From an uncultured Shimia sp. (GTDB lineage Bacteria; Pseudomonadota; Alphaproteobacteria; Rhodobacterales; Rhodobacteraceae): a DNA stretch of 64,000 bases. The position numbers were made by a program, and so were the translations under genes. The notes below the pieces were generated by a model that saw only the letters and a list, made by a program, of their open reading frames with translations, did not search any database and had not been told where the DNA came from. Positions within the stretch are counted from its first letter, which is position 1. Every line of letters starts with the position of its first letter. Below are positions 1 to 8,317 of this stretch, in pieces. The stretch lies in contig NZ_CANMJE010000003.1 in NCBI RefSeq assembly GCF_947498095.1, forward strand, positions 1 through 64,000. The letters run 5' to 3'.

Positions 1-1
1 T

Positions 2-55
2 TATCACAACAACGGCAATGGCCACGGCAAAAATGGTGGCAAGCATCGTCGCTGA
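2..55 (+). CDS. C-terminal fragment of a Gly/Asn/His-rich protein (partial)
   Basis: An open frame enters from the left edge and stops at TGA 53-55. The 17 visible residues are rich in Gly, Asn, His and Lys and end in Lys-His-Arg-Arg. This could be the tail of a secreted glycine-rich protein, but too little is visible to name it or to be sure it is coding. A terminator-like hairpin follows. Confidence 0.25.
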   Translation, partial: YHNNGNGHGKNGGKHRR

Positions 56-118
56 TAGAATGACCCGGAACGGTTAAACCTTTCCAACCGACACCAGGTT
101 TCTCTGGTGCTCTGCTTC

Positions 119-149
119 AAACCCGGTGAGCTTTATGCTTGTCGGGTTT
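119..149 (+). terminator. Hairpin, possible rho-independent terminator
   Basis: AAACCCG (119-125) pairs with CGGGTTT (143-149) around a 17-nt loop, and the downstream arm ends in a short T run. A weaker hairpin CACCAG/CTGGTG lies just before it (92-97 and 104-109). Both follow the partial reading frame at the left edge, so this could end that gene. Strength is uncertain because the T tract is short. Confidence 0.4.
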
Positions 150-723
150 GTTGCGTGTACTCCTTGAATGCTCTTCGCCACGAACAGGCGCTAATAGGCT
201 GCACTGTGGGATCCTACTTGCCTTTAACGTAATCACCTCAAATGTCAGCAAAGCGCCGGGAGTTGTCGTTGGCCGCTCAACGATCAATGGCGGCTTTGTC
301 CGCTTAGCAGTCGCTCATGCACCACGCAGCTAAGGTCCGGTATGAGCCCAGATTGACAAATGCCGCAATCAACACGAACTGGAAATAAGGGCGGAAAGTG
401 TGAATTCGCCGCTTTGCAGCGAGATCCTTGAGATACCGCGAAAGCGGACCTTCAATGCCGGGCGGTCTGATCGGTCTTCTTTCGTAATGGTTCTTCAGGA
501 AATCGGTCATTCTCTGCGGCTGCGAGAGCGCGTTACCGTTTCCCAAAGCAGACATACTGAATGTCAAAGTTTCGCAGGATGCTCCTCCTAAATCCAGCAC
601 AGTTGAGTAATATTGAGCCTTTCCGCCGGAAGGTCGTGGCCAGCAACATTTCCAAGCCTGCTCCAGCACACTGGAAAGGTGAATGACACATTGGACGTTC
701 AGCTCTAGCAAATTAGTGACGTA
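150..723. other. Stretch without a convincing gene
   Basis: About 570 bases between the first terminator and the MauG-like gene. The longest open frame runs leftward (304-711). It has no good ribosome site, no family I recognise and an odd composition rich in Cys, Trp and Tyr. A leftward sub-frame beginning near 561 loosely resembles the start of a tyrosine recombinase, so the stretch may hold a decayed mobile gene, but I cannot support this. Confidence 0.3.
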
Positions 724-1968
724 TCAATCCACAAACTTCACAGAAACGTCACTTTCATACGACAACGTTCCTAAGAATTCAGCAATGGCGTCGATTTCGC
801 TATCGCTTGCCACAACCCCATTTAATGGAGACCCAGACCAAATCTTAAGTCGTTCATAAAATTCAATTCTATCATTACCATCCATGTTTTTGGGTTCGAC
901 AAAAAACAATGGATCGATATGCACGCGGATCGCATCGCTCAAATTCGCAATCGAACCAGAATGCGAATACGGACCTGTCTGCGTAACGTTGTAGAGCGGC
1001 GGTGTTCTGAATCCATAGCGGTCGGCTTCATCTAATGTGACGTTGAAACGGCCGTAGTCCACGCCGAAGCCATTTCGTCCAAAACCGACTTGTGGAAAAG
1101 GGATTGCATGAAAATCGAAATCTGTAAAATATGGTCCGTTGTGGCACCGTGAGCATCCTGCACGGCCGTAAAAAAGAAGGCCACCTTCAATCTCTCGATC
1201 TGTTAGCTTGGTATCGCTGAATACGAATTGATGAAACTTGGTATCTTTCACACGAAAGTTGAAGCGAATGAACGCCGCAATGGCCTCGGCAACATCAATG
1301 AAAGCAAGATCTTCCAACGCTCGATTTCTAGCATTCGCAACCTTCTGCCCCAGAATAGGATCAAGTTGAATCCGCTCTGTGAGTTCAGTGTACAGGCGTT
1401 TGGCTGTTTCGACGTCTTCCGTTTGCAGCTCTTCCGTATCGCGCCGATCAATCACCATCTCACCGATCTCGGCTGGAGGCAGATGAACTGCCACGACCAA
1501 GGGATCCAAGGACGGTGCATTCGCACCGAACTGGCTAACTAGTCTGCCAGATGCGCCATCGACCTTTCCGTCCCAAAAAAAAACTTCGAACCCGACGCCG
1601 CCTCTGCCCCAGAATGGCAACACGTTACGCGGCACGATGTCACCACCGTTGAGTACTCGGGCAGAACCGAACCCCTCACCTTCGGTTCCGATCGCGTTCG
1701 GCAAGCCATCGGTTGATCCAAAGCGATCAAGATGGCAGGACGCGCAAGCTGTGTCGTTGTTGAAAGAAAGGAGGCGGCTTTCGAACAGGAGCTTACCGAC
1801 ATTTACAAGGTCCTCGGATTGTTCGACGGACAACTGGTTTGCAGGCAGTAGACCGGCGTCCAAAGCTGCGTCCCGCAAGACTCTCTCGCGAAGGCCCTCT
1901 GCCAACGCGAAGGTCGACATAACGCCAGAAACGACGAGTGCGACCGCAGACCTAGTAGCGTATTTCAT
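724..1968 (-). CDS. MauG-like di-haem cytochrome c peroxidase family protein, His-Xaa-Ser system associated
   Basis: A 414-residue periplasmic di-haem protein of the cytochrome c peroxidase/MauG family. A signal peptide ends near ALA-E (residues 21-24). Two CXXCH haem sites are visible: CASCH at 75-79 and CSRCH at 272-276. MauG proteins use two c-haems to oxidise residues in a partner protein, making for example the tryptophan tryptophylquinone of methylamine dehydrogenase. Here the gene is last in the leftward hxs operon and overlaps the gene before it by 17 nt. It may therefore act on the matured HxsA product; that substrate is inference. A plain hydrogen peroxide-scavenging peroxidase is the alternative. 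Confidence 0.85.
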   Translation of the reverse strand: MKYATRSAVALVVSGVMSTFALAEGLRERVLRDAALDAGLLPANQLSVEQSEDLVNVGKLLFESRLLSFNNDTACASCHLDRFGSTDGLPNAIGTEGEGFGSARVLNGGDIVPRNVLPFWGRGGVGFEVFFWDGKVDGASGRLVSQFGANAPSLDPLVVAVHLPPAEIGEMVIDRRDTEELQTEDVETAKRLYTELTERIQLDPILGQKVANARNRALEDLAFIDVAEAIAAFIRFNFRVKDTKFHQFVFSDTKLTDREIEGGLLFYGRAGCSRCHNGPYFTDFDFHAIPFPQVGFGRNGFGVDYGRFNVTLDEADRYGFRTPPLYNVTQTGPYSHSGSIANLSDAIRVHIDPLFFVEPKNMDGNDRIEFYERLKIWSGSPLNGVVASDSEIDAIAEFLGTLSYESDVSVKFVD

Positions 1969-2353
1969 GAATTCTAATCACATCCCGAAGATCCGTGCCC
2001 TTTGCTTCGATAGCGAGAAGCGACATTTCGCTGAGTTCGTTGTCTGCGAGTCCCCAACGGAGGAGTTTCTTCCGCATGAGATCATAGTCTTGACAATCAA
2101 GCAGGCCAATTTCCGCAGCTTGCAGTGCGTCCGAGTTTTCCTCGGATGGAGATCCCACGAGCCGCTGCTTCGCCAAGAGATGCCCGCGCATGGCGTTGTC
2201 GCAGTCAAAAGTGAGATCAGCAAATTGCGCCTGGTTAAACCGCATGATCGCAAGCTTCCAAAGCGGCCAACCGACATAAGCGGCTGCTAGACCAATGATG
2301 ACACCGACAACTGCGCCAAAAAGAAAGCTATTTCGCTGCGATGCCAAATGCAT
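1952..2353 (-). CDS. Small membrane-anchored protein of the His-Xaa-Ser system
   Basis: A 133-residue protein with one N-terminal membrane helix (about residues 10-35, rich in Val, Gly, Ala and Trp) and a soluble Leu/Glu-rich tail that should face the periplasm. Its two Cys residues, in FDCDN and LLDCQD, could form a disulfide. It overlaps hxsA upstream (26 nt) and the MauG-like gene downstream (17 nt), so translation is probably coupled. I know of a small conserved family that accompanies hxsA clusters and this fits it in size and place. Its biochemical role is unknown. Confidence 0.6.
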   Translation of the reverse strand: MHLASQRNSFLFGAVVGVIIGLAAAYVGWPLWKLAIMRFNQAQFADLTFDCDNAMRGHLLAKQRLVGSPSEENSDALQAAEIGLLDCQDYDLMRKKLLRWGLADNELSEMSLLAIEAKGTDLRDVIRIHEIRY

Positions 2354-2870
2354 CTAGCACCTCCGGTGTGATCGTGCCGGTCACTTTCAGGCCATAATCC
2401 GTTTGGAATCGCGACAAGGCACTCTTGGACCCCGCGCCAATAATGCCATCGATCGCCCCATTGTAATAACCATATGCTTTCAACGCAGTTTGAACCTGTA
2501 TGGCTATCCTCTGAAATGTTGCACTGTTTCCTGGCAGAACCTTTGCTGCAGCAGCCGGAGGGCTTGGCAGGATAGAAGTCGGCGGGGTACTCGTAGTGTT
2601 CCTGTTGGTTTGCGGCGTGTAGAGAGGTGCGGGCTTCGCGGCACGTGGGGTGGTGTACCCGCCCGAGGATGACGACCTGTGGCTTGAGTGTGAGCCATGG
2701 CTGGCGTGCGAGCTGTGCCCCGCCAAAGTATATTTGTGGGTTTGTCTGAACACGTCGAACATCGGCGTCTGATCGCTATCAATAAGTGTGAGATTAGAAA
2801 CTGCAGCTTCTGAAGCTCCGCTCGGAAACCCGGCCGCTACCAGCGATGGAATCAGGAATCTCTTGCTCAT
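2328..2870 (-). CDS. hxsA: His-Xaa-Ser repeat protein HxsA, presumed substrate
   Basis: A 180-residue protein that is the likely target of the two radical SAM enzymes encoded upstream. After a weak N-terminal signal-like segment comes a His/Ser cluster (about residues 52-66) in which His recurs every third residue (HSSHASHGSHSSHRS). A Pro/Thr-rich linker follows, and then a C-terminal peptidoglycan-binding-type domain (about 110-178) with the typical AL..YGYYNG..DG..G..S..AL..FQ..YGL pattern. The start overlaps the hxsC stop by 4 nt. The expected modification lies in the His-Xaa-Ser region, and the C-terminal domain suggests anchoring in the cell wall. The chemistry of the modification is not known to me. 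Confidence 0.9.
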   Translation of the reverse strand: MSKRFLIPSLVAAGFPSGASEAAVSNLTLIDSDQTPMFDVFRQTHKYTLAGHSSHASHGSHSSHRSSSSGGYTTPRAAKPAPLYTPQTNRNTTSTPPTSILPSPPAAAAKVLPGNSATFQRIAIQVQTALKAYGYYNGAIDGIIGAGSKSALSRFQTDYGLKVTGTITPEVLDAFGIAAK

Positions 2871-3964
2871 TGCGCTCTTATCTCACTAAATCCACGATTT
2901 TCGGGGTACCATTCAAAAAAACCTGTGCATGAAGATCGTAACCGACAATCATCGCAGGTCGATAGAAATTTCTGTTTCCAGTCTGAAATAGAAAGTGTGC
3001 AGTATTCCCGGTAGGCTCGCGGAACCGTACAAAGAGGAAAGTTGTAAAGCTTGGTCCTAAGTCCCCGAGCAAGAGCAAGATCGACTGCAGTTGCGATGCC
3101 GTCGAATTCTTTCGATGTATCGCAGAACTCGGCATCCCAATTCATGCGGGCGTAACCAATATTCTCGAGCTGCATGATTGCCCAGACGTGTGCAAAGCGC
3201 AGATTTCGAGTGAGATGGTTCGCTAATTCTTCGAGCTCTGTGATATTGGCGTTAAGAACGACTGTTCGGAGTTCCAGGACAGCACCGGCCTTGGCCAGCA
3301 AAGCAAGGTTTCTTTCCAAAATCTCGAAGGCCCCTTGTTTTGCCACTATCCGGTCGTGGATGCTTCGATCTGCAGCGTAGATCGGGACCCCCCAAAGGAT
3401 CGATGCCATGTTCAGTGATTTGAAGCTTGCTTCGTCAGAGGGCTCAAAATGCTGACCGTTTGTCAGGATGTGAAAGCGAATATCTGGCCGGGCCGATTGG
3501 GACTTTCTCAGAAACTCCAGCAACCGCGCTTTATGCAGAAATGGTTCGCCACCTGAAAGCCCGATCGTAGCCGACGTCGGCGCTAAGGCGACTGCCTGCA
3601 GGAATTGATCGAACATGTCCGTGTGATATTTTTTTGGTGGCTGCGAACACATGATGCATTTTTGATCGCACTGCTCGGTTATCAGCAGAGTGTTGTGGTT
3701 TGACGAGGCGCGGATAAGGCGATGGAGAGTACCGCGACCTGGGACAACCAACACGACATCCCCATCGAGGCTCTTGTAGTGGCGAGTATGAACGCGCAAG
3801 GAGAAACCATTGACGTCGAAGTCGGCCGTTTCGGTATCGTGTGACACCATCCTCGCATCGTGATCACTTGTAGTTGTCGATGAGCCAGGCAAGCTGGTTC
3901 GAAGACGAACGACCAGCGGTTCGACAATAGGAATTGGGTCAACCTTTAGCTGCAATTGTATCAT
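2867..3964 (-). CDS. hxsC: Radical SAM maturase HxsC
   Basis: A 365-residue radical SAM enzyme. The 4Fe-4S/SAM motif CX3CX2C is at Cys99, Cys103 and Cys106 (CDQKCIMC), and SGGEP, the SAM-binding glycine motif, follows about 50 residues later. A further Cys cluster near the C terminus (CDDCRLRSSC) suggests an auxiliary cluster. It is one of the two radical SAM proteins of the His-Xaa-Ser system, coupled by 4-nt overlaps to hxsB before it and hxsA after it. It is expected to modify the His/Ser repeat of HxsA in the cytoplasm before export. Only the assignment to the system is firm. Confidence 0.9.
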   Translation of the reverse strand: MIQLQLKVDPIPIVEPLVVRLRTSLPGSSTTTSDHDARMVSHDTETADFDVNGFSLRVHTRHYKSLDGDVVLVVPGRGTLHRLIRASSNHNTLLITEQCDQKCIMCSQPPKKYHTDMFDQFLQAVALAPTSATIGLSGGEPFLHKARLLEFLRKSQSARPDIRFHILTNGQHFEPSDEASFKSLNMASILWGVPIYAADRSIHDRIVAKQGAFEILERNLALLAKAGAVLELRTVVLNANITELEELANHLTRNLRFAHVWAIMQLENIGYARMNWDAEFCDTSKEFDGIATAVDLALARGLRTKLYNFPLCTVPRAYREYCTLSISDWKQKFLSTCDDCRLRSSCTGFFEWYPENRGFSEIRAQ

Positions 3965-5370
3965 GAATGCCTTTGTGCCAACATCGGGCTATACCTTGCC
4001 ACCTGAAGCCAGCTTGCTATCGATTTGTGCACGTTGGGGTCGTCAGAATAGAGAAGTTCAAATGCGAAGTCGAAGAGGTCCATATGACTTCGGCAATGTT
4101 CGGTCTGGTGACTCGGGATATCGATTCGCCCATAGCGAGAGAGGTCGTCTATCAGATCTAGGCCACAATATGGCTTGTATACGCAGTGCACACAGTCTGG
4201 ATCATCGAAGTTGGATGCGTGCAGGTTGAAAAGCGAAATCCTCTCTTTATCCAAACCAGCGTTTAGTGATCCAATTGACAAGTCAATCTGGCCGACACGT
4301 GACACCATGCGAGCTTCGTCCGTTGGGTAGAGCCTTCCGTCGAAATCAACCACAAGATAATCGACCCCCAACCAATTGGGATTGCGCAAATCGACATGGT
4401 TGTGGTGTCCACCTTGAAGAATCCGCCGCAAGGTGTGGCTGAGGTAGTACTCCTCGATCGTGTTTTCGGCGGTGGCATTGTGGCTGATCAAAGCACGCAC
4501 GAAACGGCGGTAGTAGTCTGTCCATTCCTGGTGGGATCTATCCAAGCCATATTTTTTGCGGGCAAATCCTTGGTAGTTCACCCGCCTTAGAAAAATAGAA
4601 CCAAAACCACGCGCTGCAAACGCAGCGATGACATCGGTCGGTTCCGGCGGGTCAGATGGGTCTAAAGTTGGAAGCGCCGATACCCGAGCTGGACCGATGC
4701 GGTGCAATGCTGCATCCAGATTTGCATTAAACTGCTCGTGCGCCGTTGCGGTTTTGGTGCGTTGCGTTTGATGGAGTTTGGATGTTCCATCAAAAGATGT
4801 ACTGACGAAGGTGTCTTCAGCCTCTAGAAAGCGCCATGCATCTTCGGATACGTCCTGCAAGTTTGTGCAGACGACGAATTCAGAAATTGCAAATTTGCGT
4901 CGACAAAACGTGCGGACGGCCTCTAGCAGATCAAGACGCAAAAGCGGTTCGCCACCCTGAAATTCGATCTTAATTTCTGCAGTCGACTGACGATCAAGAA
5001 GTGCCAGTACCTGTGCAAGCTTTGTCTCATCCCAATCGAAACCTTTTGCAGTCTCGGCTGCCCGGGACACCTGACAGTAATCGCACATCAGGTTGCAGCG
5101 CAGGGTAGGAACAAGAATGACGTACCCCAGCGGCGTCGCAGAGTTGATCCTTTGCGTCCAACGGGACGCGAAACCGACGAATGCGGGATCACCGATATCA
5201 TCAAACGCGTGTCCGCCCCGCCTCAGGAACGCGCTATCGCTTTCGCTTAACTGATTCTCAACATAACGGGTTAGGAAGGCCTCCGACGATCTGAAAAACG
5301 CGCCAGCGTCATCGCTAAACAAGAAGTCATTTTCGTCAAGCTTGCGGAATTGAAGGGGCCAGACCTTCAT
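3961..5370 (-). CDS. hxsB: Radical SAM maturase HxsB
   Basis: A 469-residue radical SAM enzyme of the SPASM-containing peptide-maturase type. The CX3CX2C motif is at Cys92, Cys96 and Cys99 (CNLMCDYC), followed by the FQGGEP SAM motif about 45 residues on. Near residue 400, DCVHCVYKPYCG is a Cys-rich segment typical of auxiliary iron-sulfur clusters. It begins one base after hxsD ends and overlaps hxsC by 4 nt. Together with HxsC it should install post-translational changes on HxsA. Family members of this type form thioether or carbon-carbon cross-links, but the reaction here is unproven. Confidence 0.9.
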   Translation of the reverse strand: MKVWPLQFRKLDENDFLFSDDAGAFFRSSEAFLTRYVENQLSESDSAFLRRGGHAFDDIGDPAFVGFASRWTQRINSATPLGYVILVPTLRCNLMCDYCQVSRAAETAKGFDWDETKLAQVLALLDRQSTAEIKIEFQGGEPLLRLDLLEAVRTFCRRKFAISEFVVCTNLQDVSEDAWRFLEAEDTFVSTSFDGTSKLHQTQRTKTATAHEQFNANLDAALHRIGPARVSALPTLDPSDPPEPTDVIAAFAARGFGSIFLRRVNYQGFARKKYGLDRSHQEWTDYYRRFVRALISHNATAENTIEEYYLSHTLRRILQGGHHNHVDLRNPNWLGVDYLVVDFDGRLYPTDEARMVSRVGQIDLSIGSLNAGLDKERISLFNLHASNFDDPDCVHCVYKPYCGLDLIDDLSRYGRIDIPSHQTEHCRSHMDLFDFAFELLYSDDPNVHKSIASWLQVARYSPMLAQRHS

Positions 5371-5640
5371 CTACTGAAAGAGCGCCGCATAAAGCGCTTT
5401 CCTGTCTTGCTGACCCTCTGTACGGATCTTCTGGCGCGCAAGTCCATACCAGATTTCTTGAGTGAGCATGGCCCGGTCAAGTTCGGTGTTCGATGAACAA
5501 TCAATTCCAGCCTGAGTGACGCGGAACGTGATTCCTGGAAAGAGATATGCCAATCGGTCGACAGTATCTTGAGCAAACGGCATTAAGGTTGGAGAAATGG
5601 TAAATGTTGCTGTTTCGGGAAGCTTGGCCAAATATCGCAT
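5371..5640 (-). CDS. hxsD: His-Xaa-Ser system protein HxsD
   Basis: An 89-residue protein, first gene of the leftward hxs operon, with its stop touching the hxsB start. It has no signal peptide or membrane helix. It is a small alpha/beta-looking protein with a single Cys (IDCSSN) and the sequence EIWYGLARQKI. HxsD is a defining member of the system. By analogy with other radical SAM peptide systems it might guide the precursor to the maturases, but that role is inference. Confidence 0.85.
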   Translation of the reverse strand: MRYLAKLPETATFTISPTLMPFAQDTVDRLAYLFPGITFRVTQAGIDCSSNTELDRAMLTQEIWYGLARQKIRTEGQQDRKALYAALFQ

Positions 5641-5863
5641 CCTAGTTGAAATGGTTTGCTGAACGGTTTCGTTACATACAGAATAATCTAGCTAATCCAC
5701 CCTGGGTAAACCAGCAGAAACCTGCAACTGGAAGCCATACGAGACAAGTCCGATTTTGTGCATTGAGCCTACCAGTGGGAATTCAAAAGTCTGCTTTCGT
5801 GGGTACTATCTGTTGCAGCACAGACGTTATGGTAGGCTGACTTTGGGCCGGCAGCAGCCCTTT
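5641..5863. promoter_or_regulatory. Upstream region of the hxs operon
   Basis: About 220 bases between hxsD and the thermonuclease-fold gene, both read leftward. It must hold the promoter of the six-gene hxs operon, but I could not pick a convincing -35/-10 pair. No other gene is seen. Confidence 0.35.
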
Positions 5864-6361
5864 CTAACAGCGGTGGTTTTTCCAATACCGATCCCAGCGA
5901 GTAGCCCAACCTCCATCTACCATAGCGCAATTAATGTCTCCCACACTTGGAGATACGCACCATGAGGCCGTGCGGTTTCCTCCGGCAGAGCCGTCAGACC
6001 GACATGTAAGTGTTGGCCCGGTCAACATGATATGTCCGTGCCTGCTCACCCCAGTGCGGACACCCAGAAACGCCGCCAAGGCGTCGCGGGCGTCTTCAGC
6101 ACTTGCGCTCGGACATGGATGGCCGGGCGAACAGGTGCCATCGAGCTCTCTAGCTGCTATTCCCGCTAGGCGAAGCCGCGGCCCTTCTTCACACCAAATC
6201 GGACCATCGCCATCCCAAACATGGGAAGGGGTACAGTTGAAGGTTTGACCGCGCGAAATGACTGGTACATCTGCTTTTGCACCAAGAGGACCCAAAACTA
6301 GAACAGCTAGTCCAAGAATAGCTTGGGGTATCTGACTGCTGGTGATCGCTGAATCCTTCAT
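5864..6361 (-). CDS. Thermonuclease (SNase)-fold family secreted protein, active site possibly degenerate
   Basis: A 165-residue protein with an N-terminal signal peptide (hydrophobic stretch around residues 12-30 ending at AKA). The SNase-like core starts with DGDGPIW and RLRLAGIAARELDG, matching the DGDT...VRL.GI.APE pattern of staphylococcal nuclease homologues. Four or more Cys residues suggest disulfides in the periplasm. The usual acidic and arginine residues of the second active-site strand are hard to place, and the common AP-E is replaced by AR-E, so nuclease activity is doubtful. It lies between the hxs operon and the left junction of the ICE, and therefore belongs to the flank. Confidence 0.6.
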   Translation of the reverse strand: MKDSAITSSQIPQAILGLAVLVLGPLGAKADVPVISRGQTFNCTPSHVWDGDGPIWCEEGPRLRLAGIAARELDGTCSPGHPCPSASAEDARDALAAFLGVRTGVSRHGHIMLTGPTLTCRSDGSAGGNRTASWCVSPSVGDINCAMVDGGWATRWDRYWKNHRC

Positions 6362-6448
6362 GTGTTTTGGTTTGTTACGATTCTAGCACCCTATTCGCTG
6401 CGTCGCATACTGCCAAGCGAAGGATGGCAAGCAAGAGCTTTTGCAGGT

Positions 6449-6973
6449 TCAGAGAATGACCGCAAAGTGGGCTGCGACCACAGCATCTTGACCGGTTTGT
6501 GAAAGGCAGGTTTGGGCCGTTAGTGACCATGTCATCTGTCCGTGAAACGGTCCTGTCCGGTCAGGCATTCGCGCACAGTGATGGTGTGGCCGCGATGGTC
6601 CAAGGGCTGTTCTGATTGGCCCTTTTAGACCTATTGGCACATCTGCGGCATCATATTGGTGTGACGACTGCCCGGTCGCCGACTGCTCGCTGGAATACTC
6701 AGTACCACCGCGATTGATGTCAGCGCCAAGCATGGCGTCCCGTGCCGCACCGTCGCCGTGATAGACCAGCCGATAATCTTTGACCTTATGCTGTCCACAG
6801 CGGCGACACCGCGCCCGCTCAACGGCCTGTGCGACCGTCTCGGGTGGTTTGCTCAATGCGAGCAATACCGGCACCGGCAGGCTGGCATGATGACCACAGG
6901 CACACTCGCACCAGATCAAATGTTTTGGGATACTGGTCAGGTGTGTTCCGCCAGCTTTGAGTCGTGCCGCCAT
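6449..6973 (-). CDS. Hypothetical zinc-ribbon-like protein
   Basis: An open frame of 174 residues counted from ATG 6973; an upstream start at 7024 is possible. The N-terminal part carries two Cys pairs, CECACG (about residues 21-26) and CRRCG (about 57-61), about 30 residues apart, as in a zinc ribbon, followed by KVKDYRLVYHGDG. The C-terminal half has no obvious fold and may be a frameshifted tail. I do not recognise a named family. It lies just outside the left attachment repeat and may be debris of an older mobile element. Confidence 0.4.
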   Translation of the reverse strand: MAARLKAGGTHLTSIPKHLIWCECACGHHASLPVPVLLALSKPPETVAQAVERARCRRCGQHKVKDYRLVYHGDGAARDAMLGADINRGGTEYSSEQSATGQSSHQYDAADVPIGLKGPIRTALGPSRPHHHCARMPDRTGPFHGQMTWSLTAQTCLSQTGQDAVVAAHFAVIL

Positions 6974-7100
6974 GTGTCCGAGTATAGATTGCCAAAGGAA
7001 AGAGAGCGAAACGACCCCCGACAATTAGGGGGAATCCGTGTACAGAAAACCAATTCCGCCCAAATCCCGCCCAAGATCGGGCTGCGTATCCGTTAAGTTG

Positions 7101-7157
7101 TTGATTTTATTGGAGGCGAGTACCGGAATCGAACCGGTGTACACGGATTTGCAATCC
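7101..7157. repeat. attL: left 57-bp direct repeat, 3' tRNA-Cys remnant
   Basis: This 57-bp sequence is identical to 50314-50370. Positions 7111-7157 match the last 47 nt of tRNA-Cys, including the encoded CCA, and the 10 nt before it match the bases downstream of the tRNA 3' end. The match stops abruptly on both sides (G/A before, A/G after). It marks the left border of the ICE and the displaced 3' end of the tRNA gene. Confidence 0.95.
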
Positions 7158-7227
7158 AGAAAGACAGGAAGCAAAAACAACGGCTTAGGGGTGCAAAACA
7201 CCCCCTGACAAAAAGTGAACAAAAAGC

Positions 7228-7238
7228 GAAAGTTTCAA
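7228..7238 (+). repeat. Possible integrase arm-type site, left copy
   Basis: GAAAGTTTCAA occurs here, 71 nt inside the left attachment repeat, and again at 50254-50264 near the right repeat in the same orientation. In the excised circle the two would flank the core, as arm-type integrase sites do. The function is inference from position. Confidence 0.35.
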
Positions 7239-7267
7239 AGCCAAATTTGCCGGTTCAAAACGAAAAA

Positions 7268-7301
7268 GGCCCCGTCACAGCGGCAACTGTGAACCGGGGC
7301 C
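7268..7301. terminator. Nested GC-rich hairpin near the left end
   Basis: GGCCCC (7268-7273) pairs with GGGGCC (7296-7301), and inside it TCACAG (7275-7280) pairs with CTGTGA (7287-7292). It could be a terminator that shields the element from leftward or rightward transcription. The inner TCACAG/CTGTGA arms also resemble the palindromes inside the neighbouring helix-turn-helix gene, so a protein-binding role is possible. Confidence 0.45.
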
Positions 7302-7407
7302 AAATAGAAAAAGCCTGTCAGCTTTCGAAGCACATTAGCACAGGCCAGCGCCGCACCGCAAACGCTCAGTCTGCTTTTTCGTGGCCTCTGACCGGTGAGG
7401 TGGTCCA

Positions 7408-8271
7408 ATGAGCTGGCGCATCGCAAACGAATGCGCCGAGCGCCGCTTTGGCAGTGCTGCGCGCAAGCAGATCATCATGTTTCTGGCCGACAAGGCGAGC
7501 GATGACGGCTCTGGCATCTGGTGTTCCAAGGGGACGATCCAGCGCCACACAGAGCTCAGCGAGAGCACGGTGAAGCGCACAATCATCGACTTCCTGCGGG
7601 AAGGCATTCTGATCGAGACAGGGAAGCGACACTGCAAGAACGGCTACACTGTCATTTACCGCATCGTTCTGGAGCGCGTGGCCGCGCTCGAACCCACGGC
7701 TGAGCCCGAGATTGAGACGGGGGTCACTGTGAACCCCGTCCAGCCTGAACCCGGTACGGGGTCCACGGTGAACGGGGTACGGGGTTCACGGTGGACCCCA
7801 AACCATCCTAAAACCATCCATAAACCACCTACGCGCAGGCGCGAGGCGGCGGAGGAGGTTGAAGATTTTGAATCTGAGAAGATCTTGGCGGCCTATCCCG
7901 AAGACAGGATCCGAGACCGGCGAACCAGTCTGCGCCTGATCGCAGCGGCCGTGAAAGCAGGGGTGAAGCCCGATGATCTGCTGCAGGCGGTCAAAGCCTA
8001 TGCCAAGGAAAGCGAAGGCTATACGCGCAGCAAGGTCTGTTTCTCGGACAATTGGTTCAAGACGCGACGTTGGGAGAAAGGGCTTGTCCAGATCCAGGCC
8101 GACCGCGAGAAGGCGCGAGATGCCGAAGCCAAAGGACGCGCCAGCCTCGCCGAGTGGATCCACGAGCGGCATCCCTTGTGCCGCCATATCACCAAGCGGC
8201 AGATCGAAGACTTGATTGCGTCAAAGCTTGTGACGCCCGAGCAGGTTCGTGCTGCAGGGCTGAAGGCGTGA
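7408..8271 (+). CDS. Helix-turn-helix protein, replication-initiator-like
   Basis: A 287-residue protein with an N-terminal winged-helix/HTH domain (about residues 1-85, including SGIWCSKGTIQRHTELSEST). A variable linker of Gly, Val, Thr, Asn and Pro follows, and then a basic alpha-helical C-terminal part (about 150-287). This two-domain form with a repeat-coded linker is common in replication or regulatory proteins of phages and integrative elements in this family. The linker is coded by closely spaced palindromes (about 7716-7799), which could be its own binding sites. It is the first gene inside the left end. A role in replication of the excised circle is plausible; simple regulation is the alternative. 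Confidence 0.6.
   Translation: MSWRIANECAERRFGSAARKQIIMFLADKASDDGSGIWCSKGTIQRHTELSESTVKRTIIDFLREGILIETGKRHCKNGYTVIYRIVLERVAALEPTAEPEIETGVTVNPVQPEPGTGSTVNGVRGSRWTPNHPKTIHKPPTRRREAAEEVEDFESEKILAAYPEDRIRDRRTSLRLIAAAVKAGVKPDDLLQAVKAYAKESEGYTRSKVCFSDNWFKTRRWEKGLVQIQADREKARDAEAKGRASLAEWIHERHPLCRHITKRQIEDLIASKLVTPEQVRAAGLKA
7716..7799. repeat. Three related palindromes inside the HTH gene
   Basis: GGGGTCACTGTGAACCCC, GGGGTCCACGGTGAACGGGG and GGGGTTCACGGTGGACCCC occur within about 85 bp. All fit a GGGGTYCACNGTGRACCCC-type palindrome. They encode the flexible linker of the HTH protein. Repeats inside an initiator gene recall the lambda O arrangement, where the origin lies within the gene; that comparison is inference. 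Confidence 0.6.
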
Positions 8272-8317
8272 GAGCATTGGCGAAGTCTGGAAAACAGCTA
8301 CCGATGCTGTCGAGCAT

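Noticed and set aside
304-711. Leftward frame of 135 codons after the MauG-like gene
   Set aside because: No ribosome site and no recognised domain; a faint likeness to a recombinase N terminus is not enough to call a pseudogene.
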